From Lumnitzera littorea (Eukaryota; Streptophyta; Magnoliopsida; Myrtales; Combretaceae): a stretch of 64,000 nt of DNA. The number at the start of each line of letters is the position of its first letter. Within the stretch, counting starts at the first letter, position 1. The DNA is taken from contig JAMXBB010000009.1 of the NCBI GenBank assembly GCA_024138015.1, positions 90,582,644-90,646,643 of the forward strand, given 5' to 3'. Positions 1 through 11,990 of this stretch are shown here, piece after piece. The position numbers were made by a program, and so were the translations under genes. Below the pieces are notes generated by a model that saw only the letters and a program-made list of their open reading frames with translations, made no database searches and had not been told where the DNA came from.

Positions 1-1045
1 TGAATTCACTATATGCTTTCTTCTTTAGTGCTTCCTAAAACTTTCCATCACTATATGTTGTTCTTTTGGCCTCAACACCTAATCACTTTAACTTTTGCAA
101 TTTATCCTTTTATCTTCAAAGTACACATCTTGTTGTAAGATCTTACCTAAGTTTGTTATTAATGTTCTAGTGGTATAGTTCTATGTTATACGCATGATCT
201 CTTATTAGTGCTCATAAGTCTCCAATTATATAAAATTTCACCTTTATCTCATCATTCACTACATTATTCAATTATATTTAAACCATAAAGTTTCAATCAT
301 CTTACCTGCAACCATTTTCCCTTCATATTTGTACTTTTGTCACATTGATCATTAATTCACTTTGATTTGAAGAATCTTAGACTTACAAATTACTTTCCTA
401 AGAATACTAAGCTACTGTTAATATCTTCTGAGATAACATCCATAATTGTCTCAATTCGACTTCCATCCACAAATATTTTCTTCTAATTTTCTCACTCTAT
501 TTATTTTGTAAATCTTCTATTTGGAATTCGGGTTCCAAATTCCTTCACTCAATCAATGCCTAATAACCCAACTCTTCCTATTTATTCAATGAGCTCTATC
601 TTTATTATCTTTCATAATCTCAAAATTTAATTCCTCATTTTCGATAAACTGCTACATTCCATTTACTAGACTTGGTTATGGCACTACCACATTAAATTTT
701 GAGATTATGAAAGATAATAAAGAAGTGAAAATGGTTGAAGGTAAGATGATTGAAACTTTATGGTTTAAATATAATTGAATAATGTAGTAAATGATGAGAT
801 AAAGGTGAAATTTTATATAATTGGAGACTTATGAGCACTAATAAGAGATCATGCGTATAACATAGAACTATACCACTAGAACATTAATAACAAACTTAGG
901 TAAGATCTTACAACAAGATGTGTACTTTGAAGATAAAAGGATAAATTGCAAAAGTTAAAGTGATTAGGTGTTGAGGCCAAAAGAACAACATATAGTGATG
1001 GAAAGTTTTAGGAAGCACTAAAGAAGAAAGCATATAGTGAATTCA
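1..1045. repeat. Long inverted repeat (foldback), arms 1-324 and 722-1045
   Basis: Bases 1-324 are the reverse complement of 722-1045 with only about three mismatches by eye. Position 1 pairs with 1045 with no indels over the arm. An inner stem, 600-631 with 691-722, leaves a loop of about 59 bp (632-690). The left arm carries about 275 bp (325-599) that are absent from the right arm. The left arm reaches the first base of the window, so the repeat may extend outward. A transcript across it would fold into a long duplex. The right arm, read forward, hints at a decayed gag-like reading frame, but this is not convincing. Confidence 0.93.
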
Positions 1046-1295
1046 AAAAGGATCTAGCAATTTAGTGAGATAGAATAATTCTAAAGAAATATTGGAAGGA
1101 AAGAGTTGACATTGAGGTTAAGAGAAAAGCAATTGCAAATTCATAATGCAAGGAATGAAAGTATATCATGGCTCAAAAATGTCAATGAAATAAAGTAGGT
1201 GGTAATTGGAAATGTAAAAGTTAACTTTAGAATAATCTCAAAAACAAGCTACTCTTTGTTTCAATTGTTTGAAAAGCCACTAAAATTTTTTCTAT

Positions 1296-1740
1296 CATTC
1301 AAATTCTAAATCTCCAATTATTTAAAATTTCTCCTTTACCTTGTCTTTCACTATGCTACTCTGAAAAATTTCAACCATCTTACTTATAATTATTCTCCTT
1401 TTTATACTAACACTTCTTTTGCCTTGGGCCATATATATATATATTTGATCCAAATGATTCAAATAGATTTGGGTTACTTCTTTAATTCCTCCAAATTAAG
1501 TATTTCTCCAAAATTAACATTTTTAGGTTATTGGTTTTTCATCTTCCATTCATGAGATTTCCTTCATCTCCTCATTTCATATACTTTGCAAATCTTTTAT
1601 TTGATATTAAAGCCTCCAAATTCCTTTTCTATTTTGACTTCAAATATCCACTTATGGTTCTTAAATTTTCCTAAGTTATTCTTAGATTTCTCTCCGAATC
1701 AATTGTTTAAAATCTAACCCTCTTCTATTTATTCACTTCT
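1296..1740 (+). repeat. Diverged third copy of the inverted-repeat sequence
   Basis: This block matches the left arm and its extra segment (about 212-600) in the same orientation: the start 'tctccaattat', the 'caaccatcttac' stretch, then 'gcaaatcttttattt' and 'cttctatttattca' in the same order as on the left. Divergence is much higher than between the two arms. It includes sequence equivalent to 325-599, so the right arm most simply lost that segment. It is an older copy of the same dispersed repeat; the family is not identified. Confidence 0.6.
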
Positions 1741-2488
1741 AAACTACAAATTTGCTTACTGTTTAATAGCTTCTTGATTTTAGTCTTCTTATCCCATGGA
1801 TACTACTACACTCTTTTTTATATCAACCCAAAGTTGTTCCTTGCTTCCTATATAGCACCTTGCTACTCTACTATTTAAGTGGGAGGAAAAGGTTATACCT
1901 ACTATATTTGTTTAATTATTTAAATCACATCTTTATGGTTTAAGTTTTCTTAATATGATGATCCATTATTCAATAATTTAATATATTTTCTTATTTATTT
2001 ACTCGATAATATTTACTTTTTTCTTTATGAGGGTTGCCATAACAGATATTGAAAATATATATTTGATCGTTTAGAATAATATAATGAGTTGTTTTTTACT
2101 TATTGGTTGGGTTATACATTAATTGACTATATTATTCTTTTATTTATTTATTTCTATGATTATGTTTCTTTACCCTTTTATCATCATCATTATTTTAGTA
2201 TTATGGAATTAATATCCTTGTCATCTAACACAATCACTCATACGAATAAAATTAGTGAGTTTGACCAATACTGAACTAGACATGACTGGAATGTAGCTAA
2301 CGACTTAGGTTGACTCAACACAACACAAAGAGATGAAAAGTTACAAGACTCAATAGACATGAGACAACACTAATCAAAATAAGGAGGTACATAGACTTAT
2401 TGTCCCATCCCATATATATATGTGCTAAAATGCATATTGAATATTTATTTCTCTTCTTTTTCCTTTTAGTTAATTATTTTAGTTTGTT
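1741..2488. other. AT-rich intergenic DNA, no gene seen
   Basis: Low-complexity AT-rich sequence without a supported coding region. A 61-codon ORF near 2089 is rich in Phe, Tyr and Ile, as AT-biased DNA gives by chance. Confidence 0.5.
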
Positions 2489-2492
2489 TTTA

Positions 2493-2533
2493 TCTTCTTC
2501 TTCTTCTTCTTCTTCTCTCTCTCTCTCTCTCTC
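2493..2533. repeat. Compound microsatellite (CTT)n(CT)n
   Basis: A run of CTT triplets passes directly into CT dinucleotides. It is pure and uninterrupted, so probably polymorphic. Confidence 0.95.
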
Positions 2534-3828
2534 AATCCTACATTTGTTAGGACTTTTGTGAAAAGTTTCGTTTTATTGTTGGGTATGAGGATAACAATTT
2601 TACAACCTTCTTTTTTTTTTTTTGGTATTTATGCTATTGCTCGCTAATGGAAGTGTTAGTGGAATAGTTTTGTGTTATGATACCTTTATGATATTATTGC
2701 CATTTTTATACTGGTAGTTGTCATAGTCTTTCATGTTGTTATTATTATTATTGTATTATTTTTGGCTATTACTATTATTGTTTAACCATTATTTTATTAT
2801 TCCATTTCTTCCTCGTATAAAGGTATAGTGAGACAATATTTACTCTTTGTATGGATTGATATTGACAATATTAGTATCTTTTTTTATGACTACTTATGGT
2901 CATTATTTTATTAAGGTAATGTTATCATCCATTGGAAGAGGTAGTGTAGATGAACCGTTACTTATATTTTTAAAATTTAAGACATATAAGATTCTTTTGT
3001 TATTGTTTTATTTTATAAATGTTAAACTAAATTAACAAGTATATTAGATGTCATGATTAACCATGTAAGTGTTGTAGTCAACATTTATTGTTTCTATGGT
3101 TTAAATTTGTCTATTTGTATTTCTTCTTTTAGTATTACCATTTTGTGTCTTGTTATCTTATCTTGCTTAATTAAGAATAATTATTACTTATTTTCTTCTT
3201 TCTTATATGCTAAATATTGATTTCGTATATCAATTTGCTTAATCAATGACACATTATAGGGGTTTACGAGCATATGTTTATTATATTGTTTTACTATTCA
3301 TAATTAATGCTTTTATTATTTTTAGGGTCAATTACCTAACTATTATAAATATTCTTATTATATATTTATTATTTAATCATTATGATGATTCACATTTTAT
3401 CAATCATTAATTACTAAGGGTTCTGAAGGTATCTATAGATAGGCATATATATCCTTATGTTTATAAATGTATTATTTCCTAACATATTATTAGCTCTTAT
3501 AGGGTAAAAGAACTAAATTGTTATACTGTTTGAATCTATCTTAAACTTGTATACTTATTTACCTTTTTCCAAAGTGATTTAGTCTTATTACCTTTACTAA
3601 GGCTTTCAATACATCTAGTATCTCCAAAGTATAAGTACAATATAAGAAGAGTCTTCAAAACGGTTCAAAATATTTAGTAATAACCACAAGATAGAATTAT
3701 CAATAATTTACATAAAAGAAATAAACATAATATAAACTTTAAAAGGAAAACACTTAACCCTTATGTACGCACTCTTTCCATCTAATCGTTTTAGAGATCA
3801 TTTTTCTAATTTCCTTATAGATAAAGAA
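2534..3828. other. AT-rich intergenic DNA or decayed internal region of the 3829-5869 element
   Basis: No domain could be read on either strand. The primer site at 3829 predicts that the internal region of a minus-strand LTR element should lie here, but no gag or pol motif is recognisable. The internal region was either deleted or is too degraded. Confidence 0.45.
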
Positions 3829-3845
3829 CTAATACTTTGATACCA
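3829..3845 (-). other. Candidate retrotransposon primer-binding site, tRNA-iMet type
   Basis: On the minus strand this reads TGGTATCAAAGTATTAG. It begins with the TGGTATCA core that is complementary to the 3' end of initiator tRNA-Met in many plant LTR elements. It lies just downstream, on the minus strand, of the LTR that starts at 5869. Confidence 0.6.
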
Positions 3846-5869
3846 TTAAATTTATAATGCCATACACTTAGAATGCTAGAGACCACTATGTATCTCTAAT
3901 CCTCTAATGATATGTTAGGCATACAATCAACTACAATCTCCAAAAATATTCTAGTAACAATCTTCAATTATTTTCATTAATTTAAATTTTCTAAATAAAA
4001 CCATAATTTCTTCTAAATAAGAACAAATAATTACTAAACAATAGTTAATACCATGTAAGGCTAAAGATTCTAACTATTAGATCTCTTAGGACATTTTTCA
4101 ATATCATGAGTAATTGTCACATATCCCATCCCAAAAGCAGTAACAAGTATCTCCATAATTGGTTGAAGTCAATCGATGTACTACAAATCTTATATTTGGG
4201 AAAATTTTAAAAAGCAAGCTGAAACTTTGTACGTAACACACAACCACATGCATGTAAGTAATCATACATAAACATAACCACATGCATTAAATGCAGATAA
4301 GTAAATCATACACAATAATTTAATCATCTTTAAATTAGCCAAATACACATTTCACAATAGAGGTCCGCATAACCCCTGCCACAATACAGGTCGACTCATA
4401 ATCCTAGCGATTGAGCGTGCCTCTTCCAACTCCTGCACAACCTACAATTGGGCATGCCACTTCGACCCTCATTTAATCAACCTAAATCTATCCTAAATCA
4501 TTTTTAAGTAAGACTTCACTAGGGATAAAGCGTCACAAGGATCATTGGGGTTGCTCCCTAGAAATCTTCCACTTCAAGCTCTTACGCCGAGCCACACAAA
4601 AGCAAATATTTAGTTAATCAGTTTGAGTGCATATACACATATACACACACATAAAATCTAGCCTAACAATCAAAAGTAGCACATAGTGATATGTACTTAG
4701 AATTTGTCGCAAGAACTTAATTTATTCAAGTTTAGAAGAATGAATCTATAAAGAAACAGCAAATAAGAATTGTTTTGGTAACAATCTACAACTTATTATG
4801 GGTTTCTAAAAGGTTTTAGATAAGAGTCTTAAAAATGATAGGACTAAACTTAGGTTAAAAAGAAGAAACAAAGCAATTACAAGGACCAAGGTTAGGGGTC
4901 TCGCCTATATTCCTTTGCAAAAGCCTAGTATAAGTCCACGCTTGAAGTTCATGGTCATAGGCTTGGTCATGTTTCTTCTTAAAATGCCTACAGTCTTGGA
5001 TCACGGCATTATACTTCGGCTGTGATCCCTTTAGCCTTAATTTATCTCAAAATTCCTTATGTCTAACCTTTTCAAGAGGAACATGGTTTGAACCATACTT
5101 GTAGTCTTTGGCTGTATTCTTGCTTGTCGATACTTTTTCTCTCTTTTCTCTAAAAACAACACCCTATGTCCTAAATCTAACCTTCAATCTTAATCTTGAT
5201 CGAAGAAATATTGAAATCCTTGTTCTTTTCAACCCATAACATAGGAGAACATCTGCACAACACTTCTTAATCTAAAACTTTATTTAAAGATGAATAATTG
5301 CAAGGATGGGAATGTAGTACCTTTGTGATTTGAGAAAACCTTAAGTATTTCCTTGAGTTTTCCCGAACCTTCGCTTTCGTATCAATAGTTCAATTATCAA
5401 AACCATAGAAATCACAAGTATGTTCTTTAGAATCAATCAAATTCTAAAAGTCTACGATTGTTATGATACTTACCAATGATCCTTCTTCTTCTATCATAGA
5501 ATCTCTTTTTCTACCCAAATTTAATAGTGTACAATAGTTCTACATCTCAAGCGATATTCAATTTCTCATCCACTTTATGAAAATTAAAAAGATGGGTAGA
5601 TAATGAGCCAAGCCATATCTTAAAGGCCTACTTAGGGTTGCTTAGCCGATTGGGAAAATAGCTTTTTCTCTCCATTACCAATTTGTTTTTGTAGTAAAAG
5701 GTAAAGGAAAGTTTTTTATAGCTAGGTCAACCAAGAAACCTTAGTTTTTTTTGTAATTTCTCTTATACCCTCTATTTAAATTATTAATTTATCATATTAC
5801 CCTATCTTTTGTTTAATAATTTTTTTTTTCATTTTATTTGATATTTGATTTGAATTTCAGGGTATTACA
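3846..5869 (-). mobile_element. LTR of a Ty3/gypsy-type element (5' LTR, minus strand)
   Basis: On the minus strand the LTR starts TGTAATACCC at 5869. The 3' LTR of element A starts with the related TATAATACCC near 17892. A TATA-like TATAAAAAAC lies at 5711-5720, about 150 bp inside. The body is non-coding and ends near the iMet-type primer site at 3829-3845. The part at about 4200-4600 resembles 22130-22740, the 5' LTR fragment of element A, including the 'aatcattt.taag.aagact' block. The lower boundary is inferred from the primer site, and no target duplication could be tested. Confidence 0.55.
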
Positions 5870-8800
5870 TTTAGCATGTATTAACCATGGGGAATTTTTG
5901 TTGAAATGATTGATCTATTGGCTTGAGGGTAATGATTAGTTATGTGATTTGATACGTTACGTGCAAAAGACGATATGAGACTTGCTTTTCGCGGCCTTCG
6001 CTTGATGCTATGAGATCTGATATTTGTCAGATTGGCTAAGAAAGTGGATAAAGTTTGGAACTTTGTGATGAAAGTAAAATGGTGAAGGGCATATTTCAAC
6101 TTGGTAAAAGATTGCCGAAGAAACAGGTTTCAAGCTTTATATGTTAGATTGGAAAAGATGAGTCAATATTGAAGGTTCAAAAAGAGAGAGAGATGATGAA
6201 TTAGGATTTGTATCTGGTGCTCTAATACATTTAAACAAAGATGAATTATATGTATATAAAGAATAGGTGTGATAGTGATTATAATGTATCGGTATGGTAT
6301 ATATACACAATATTAAGTTAATTTAGGAAAGTTACAATGATGCATTAAAATGACAAAACCATCCCTAATATAGTAAACATATAATAATAGTGTGCAAAAC
6401 GGTGCTAAGATGCACATTTCCACCACTTGCTTACTCCAACTTTGATGTTGTAGTTGTTCCACTTCTACCAGGCTCTTCACATGATTTACTCGTGCAAAAT
6501 CGCACAGCGTGTCTTCTAGAATTGGATTATTCACGTCATGCCATAAAAAAAATTATATCCTAAATTACGCAAAAAAGTGCTAAGATTCCATTAGTGCGGC
6601 TCAATTGGCCAATAGTATCCCAGAGATATAAATTAGAGATATCCAAGTTATGTATCTTGCACAAGTGTATCTTAACTTTTATGTTTTTATTGTTTACCAT
6701 TTAAATTTTTTATTTTGCAGTCGAGTGTTTGAATTTTCAAATTTCTTAAATTTTGTATATGTTTTCTTACCATTCATAATTTTGCTTATGATGCCTGTTT
6801 ATTACATAGGTGTAGGCATTTTTATAGTTTTGCGACTTAAGACAATCCCGAGACACTAACTCGGAGAATTACATTGTAAATTGCAAAATTGAAAATTCAA
6901 CATTAAATTGTAATAGCATAAAAGTTTTACTAGCATAATACATGAGTTATCCTGAAAAGAAAATCTTAATATGTACTTCAAAAAAAAAAAAAAAAAAGGG
7001 TTGAGAATTTTAATCCCTAACTACTTTTCTACTTTTCTATTCCCATTCCACTGGGAATAGTTGTTGTCTAAGAAAAGTAAAACTTAAGAGGTAATAAAAA
7101 CTTTAATAGAGTAATCATTGTACTATCATTAATATTGTAATTAAATAACTTTTGATTATTTACCAAAATGATCAAATAGAAATAAATTGGTATTTTTAGT
7201 TATATTTTGAATTTAATACTACAACTGATGAGGTGAGTAAATACTGGAATAAATATTCTTGCCGTATAAATTTACACAAAGTAAATATTAGAATAGAAAT
7301 TTTAAATCTATTCCTTATAATAATTATTCTGAAAGTACAACTTTTCCATTATCCATTTATTCCATTCTAAGAAATAATCCAACATTTGGACAGCCCTTAA
7401 AAAAATTAAAAAAGAAGAGATAGTTATCTTCGTCATCACCCTTAAGCAATCATCTCATAACAGAGTCAGATAATTCAAGAATCACATCTTCATGGATCCA
7501 TGTCATGAAAGAGTGTCACTCGCCACACAGATGGAGAAGGGCATTACACGACACGTGAGAGACGAGGAAACAAGAAACTAATACATCTACCCGAGCACCT
7601 CGAGTCCAGTAGAAATCAAATTTTGGTAAAATAAACTGCCCCCATCATAATTGTGCTCCTATCTGATTAGCCGAATAGTTTGAATATGGAAAGAAACTGA
7701 AAGCTTTCAGAACAACTACTAGTTTCATAATATATCGTTTCATAGAGATATAAATAGAATATTTGTCCAAAAGTTTATTTTAATACAATTATCATGTACA
7801 TAGAACGTTAGAAATATTGCTAGATGTATAAATAGAATCACGTTAGTTAGGATTATGGCCATCTATTCCAGAACATGGCTGCCATATTGTACATGACATG
7901 TCACGTTGAAGTAGAATTGTTTCAGTATACTATGGAGTCTTTCAAGATGATATGACACTACGGTCATCAAATTAGTTAAACTTCTTATCCAGTGAAAAGC
8001 ATACTATCTTGATTTGAACAGCCCACTTTCTATTAACAATAAATTTTGTTTCACATTCGGAAATTATTATTATTCTTCATATTGAATTTAACAATTGCAT
8101 ATAATACTTTCTAAAACAATCACGACATTTGACTATTCTATTTCCCCTATGTTGATTAAGGAAGTATTCCTAAAGTAAATATTATTCCACTGTTCGGTTG
8201 ATTAATGCTTAAACGGGATTAGCTTCTAGTCCATACTATTTAGCCATTAACACTATCAAAATAGATGCAATTATTTTAGTGGCAATCCTGATTCCCTTTG
8301 TTTAGTTTAGGATTAATTATTTTAGTGAATACATTTCACTCTTTGATTCAAATTCAAATACGAGAGCTTTCCATCAATAACTATCCATGAGAACAGCTAT
8401 TTTCCACCAAATATATAGGAATAAGTAATTAAAAAACTAAGGGCAAATATGCCGTTATTGTTTTAGAAATAGAATGTACTTATTTGTAAAACTAGTATTT
8501 GAAAGATTATGATAATTAACATGTAAGTATGTATTGTGAATTGTTATATACATAGGATAACTACCAAATAGTATTATTTGATCATATATAAATGTAATAT
8601 ATCAAGATTTATGTTACTATTAGATGGTTTTTCATGAAATCATGCATCACATAGAGGGTTTATGATCCTTTCAAATTATGAGAATTAAAATTAAGATGTG
8701 AATTTGAAAAGTTGTGTTGCTTTTGAATTGACTATTCTAAAAGTTACATCATTTGCAAAAGAAGACACATTTCTTGAACAAAATGGTCCATAATTGATGA

Positions 8801-9350
8801 TATGACCCTAACACACTCTTACTATATAGTTTTACGCAATAATATATGTTATAAATATAAATAAATGTAATATAAAGATCATTCGATATAATTGAATACA
8901 ATTGAGTTAAATCTTTAATATATTGAGAATAATTATCTATACAAAAAATAAATATGTAACTTGAATATTTAGAGAACTATTTGATGTATTGACTTAAATA
9001 TATAAATAAATATGATATACCCAATTACACTACTAGTAAAAATAAAACAAATATGCAGTATACAATATAAATATATAGAATTTAGTATAATGATTTTAGT
9101 TTTATTCATGTATACCTAAAAGTAAGTATCAATTATGTAAAATATATTAAACATGCAACAATATAATGATTGAGGGACAAAGAAAAAGAAAGACAAAAGA
9201 AAAAAAAAAAAAGAAGTGAAATTGATAGAGATAAAAATTTAACTTTATATCTTGAGTAGATTGAAAGCAATCACATAAATATATCTATAGACTTGTAGAA
9301 TAAACTTTTATAACTATATATTAATTTTTCATTTTAGGAATACGCTTGAA
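5870..9350. other. AT-rich intergenic DNA
   Basis: No coding region is supported on either strand. Small structures are a poly(A) run near 6980-6998 and a perfect 8-bp stem with 8-nt loop (CTATTCCC/GGGAATAG, 7037-7060). Short ORFs at 5881-6099, 6313-6534 and 6650-6859 have no recognisable motif. Confidence 0.5.
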
Positions 9351-9354
9351 ATAG

Positions 9355-9740
9355 AGAGTTTGGGTAAGGTTTTAAATGAGTCAAGTCAAAATGATATTGT
9401 ATTGAGCCTGACTTAGAATTTCAAAACTCCAACTTAAGTTTGAGTTTGACCGAGTTTATAATTTTAAGTTCGAGATCAACTTAAAATGATAACTAGAAAA
9501 CTTAAACTCATCTCAATTAAACTTTTTTTAACTTAATTTTTTAAAAATTATAAATCTAATTAAAATAATAATAATTATATCTATACGTATTTAAACTCGA
9601 TTCAAGTTTAACTAGACTCATGATCTTATTAAACTGAATATCATGAAGCTTAAACTCGACTCAACTATTACTAAGTCCAGTTTGAATAATTGTGACTCAA
9701 ATTCAAATATTTTATGAATACATTCTTTTCATTTATACTT
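9355..9740. repeat. Possible MITE remnant with inverted 'gagttcgagtt'-type ends
   Basis: The left part (GAGTTTGACCGAGTTTATA) and the reverse complement of the right part (GTTGAGTCGAGTTTAAGC) share repeated GAGTTTGA/TCGAGTTT words around an AT-rich core. This is a pattern common in plant hAT-like MITEs. I could not fix termini or a target duplication. Confidence 0.35.
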
Positions 9741-9807
9741 TTAAATTTAGAACAACGTAGTATTGATAGGATATCTATTATATATTTTCTGGGGAATGAA
9801 AGGCTAA

Positions 9808-9886
9808 TGACGTGCCACTAGCTCACCCACGACAAACGTAAGCACTGAGCATGTAGCTTACGCAATGACCTATTATCCACGTGATG
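9808..9886 (+). promoter_or_regulatory. Cluster of bZIP-type promoter elements upstream of the short gene
   Basis: TGACGTG lies at 9808-9814, ACGTAAGC at 9836-9843, TTACGCAATGACC at 9858-9870 and a palindromic G-box CACGTG at 9878-9883. These are TGACG/as-1-like and ACGT-core sites, known as bZIP binding sites in plants and often linked to salicylate, oxidative or ABA responses. Such a cluster is unusual for the AT-rich surroundings. They lie 160-235 bp upstream of the ATG at 10043. Regulation is inferred from motifs only. Confidence 0.55.
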
Positions 9887-9936
9887 CCATGTCTATACAA
9901 GCGTGCTATGCTTAAAACGATAAGTCAGACGCCAGC

Positions 9937-9995
9937 TGTATATCCACAAAAATTATTCACTATAGAAAAGCACTCTCTCTTCACTCTTTCAGTAC
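9937..9995 (+). promoter_or_regulatory. Putative core promoter: TATA-like and CT-rich Y-patch
   Basis: 'CTGTATATCC' (about 9936-9945) or 'CTATAGAAAAG' (9959-9969) could act as the TATA box. The CT-rich tract CTCTCTCTTCACTCTTTC follows at about 9973-9990, as in many plant promoters. The two TATA candidates cannot be separated by eye. Confidence 0.4.
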
Positions 9996-10042
9996 AAAAA
10001 CAAGAGAAGCTCTTCATCTGAAAGGAGAGAGGTGGATAGAAG

Positions 10043-10165
10043 ATGAGTGGTAACAGCCAGCAAGCATCACCCGGAGTGGTGAGGGGTCACCCAGCCCCAT
10101 CCTTTACCAACTGTCCACCTCCGAGGGGCCAGATCCTCAAGAAAATTATTAAACGCGAGTCCTAA
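10043..10165 (+). CDS. Short 40-aa protein gene, the only plausible host gene here
   Basis: ATG at 10043 has purine at -3. The frame runs 40 codons to TAA at 10163-10165. The peptide is hydrophilic: Ser/Gln-rich at the N-terminus, Pro-rich in the middle, with one Cys (residue 24) followed by PPPRGQ (25-30) and a basic Ile/Lys-rich tail (ILKKIIKRE, 31-39). It has no signal peptide or membrane segment. Support for a real gene: the ORF is clearly GC-richer than its flanks, a promoter-like cluster and CT-rich leader precede it, a T-rich 3' region follows, and AATAAA stands at 10374-10379. It is not part of a recognised transposon. I do not recognise the family with confidence. It could be a small stress-induced plant protein, as the TGACG and G-box sites would fit, but this is inference. 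The alternative is a chance ORF in a non-coding transcript. Confidence 0.6.
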   Translation: MSGNSQQASPGVVRGHPAPSFTNCPPPRGQILKKIIKRES

Positions 10166-10400
10166 TTAGTTACTTTCTATTTTCCTATTCTTCATGTGGT
10201 CTGGAGATATTTATGTCTTCTCCTTTATGTGTCATATATCTGTGGAGAAGATGATGTAATTATCTCTGCCTTTTCCTTTTTTTTCTTTCTTAATGTAAAT
10301 CTAGTCTATGTATGTATTGCTTGTGTGAGTTGTCGTTATCCCAATCTCGATGGTTTTCATCGTTTTGTAAAAAAATAAATACAAACCGAGGGGTCCTTCC
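10166..10400 (+). terminator. 3' untranslated region with poly(A) signal
   Basis: T-rich sequence with TGTAT and TTGTGT words, typical of plant upstream poly(A) elements, followed by AATAAA at 10374-10379. The open frames at 10196-10378 and 10312-10554 fall here and look like chance. Confidence 0.45.
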
Positions 10401-11990
10401 CATGTATTTACATATGTGTTTCATGTTTTTCTTTTTCCCCTTGATTTTCCGTACAGTAAGGAGTCAATACTCGTGTTATATACTTAATCAAATGCCACAA
10501 ACAAGAGTAATAGGTTGGATAGTGCCTGCAAAATCCATCCGTGTTCAAATTTGAGGTATGTTTTACTGTAGAACAAAATCCTCATAGGATCGGGATGGAA
10601 AGGTTATTTTTGCGCTTCACATGGTGTGGAATTTGTGATCTTGCAATTTTTCTCTGGTTGGAACATCCTCATTAGGAAGCACATGATTTTTATTCGGAAA
10701 AAATGAATTATCTCTATAGCAATTACTTCACGGTATTATTACTTGTTCCTAATAATCTAGAGATTTATTAAGTATATTGCACTCCATAATTATTGCTTAT
10801 GCATGATAAAACCTCACCTGAACTTCCAATTAATTATTGAGTTGGAACTAGAGGTGGGTAGTGAAATGTATTTTCACCCTTTTTAGAGAGTAAGGAGAGA
10901 ATGAAAAACGATTCCATTAGAACCATCAATTTTTTATCCTGTATTATTATATTTTTACCTTCTATAACTTTTGAATTGATGTGGATAAGTTTTAAACCGT
11001 CGTTAAAGCCCAAAATTATGATATTCTGAAGTCATAACAAAGTTATGTATATATTTTCCAAAATCATATGTTGAGGAGATTTATGGAGCGTATCCACTAG
11101 CTTGTTAGTCATCTATTTGCAACTATATGTAATTTTCAATTATCAAGCTATTAACAAAATGTGAAATCTCGTTTTCACATTCTAGATTCAGTCGTCTAAC
11201 TCAAACATGAAACACCAATACCTGGTTTGTCTGCAGAAGCATTAATAGTTATAGAGAGACATTTCAAGTGTGCTTCGAACTCAATTTAATAATTTCATCA
11301 TCCTTTCTCAATGGAAAAATGATGAGAAAACGTTTTCAAGTTGAACGTGATCCTGGTCCATGACCATCGCACTTAAACAAGAAAGTATCATTATTATATT
11401 AAAATTATGCGCTTATAGGTTATTTTACAACTTTGTAACTGGATGGACCACTTATCAATACAAATTGTGCATAAGCACCAATTAATTATTATTATTATTT
11501 ATTATTATTTTTTTTTTTTTGGCCATTTCAAGCCGATGGGTGGACAATTATGAGCACCAATTATATTTCTTTCAAGAGTACAAGCGACTAGGACAAGGAA
11601 AGGACGACAACGTGAATGATAGATTTGAGGAGATTAAATTTCGATAGTATGGACTTTTTTGAACTTTTAAAATATACTTTAAAACTTTCTAAATTTTTAT
11701 AAATTGATAAATAACATTTATAAGTTGAAAATAATTTTCTTAAATTTTAATTTTTGTATAAAAACACCTTCTAAATTTATCAAAATGTAATTTAAAATTC
11801 TTTAAACTTTGATAATAGTATGGTTTTTTTTTTCTAACTTAAAAAGGAAATATCCTTTATATTTTTAATTTATCAAAGTTTAAAGATGTTAAAATAAACC
11901 TTTAAAAAGTCAATCCGCATCTAAATCAGACTATTTGTAACTTCCCTTAATAAATACTTAGATAACTAATGGAATCTTCTTTGACAGGAT
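10401..11990. other. AT-rich intergenic DNA
   Basis: No gene supported. It includes an imperfect (ATT)n tract running into poly(T) at about 11484-11520. Confidence 0.5.

Noticed and set aside
719..1200. Copia-type gag in the right arm of the inverted repeat
   Set aside because: A few residues (MVEGK.IETLW) recall such gag proteins, but frames are broken every 10-20 codons and no clear motif follows.
2089..3035. Two short ORFs rich in hydrophobic residues that look like membrane proteins
   Set aside because: Phe/Ile/Tyr/Leu-rich frames are expected by chance in AT-rich DNA. No promoter or conserved pattern.
7037..7060. 8-bp perfect stem-loop as a transcription terminator or MITE end
   Set aside because: Too short, no associated gene, and no matching partner or target duplication found nearby.
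10196..10554. ORFs of 60 and 80 codons after the short gene
   Set aside because: They lie in the T-rich 3' region, span the AATAAA signal, and have random composition.
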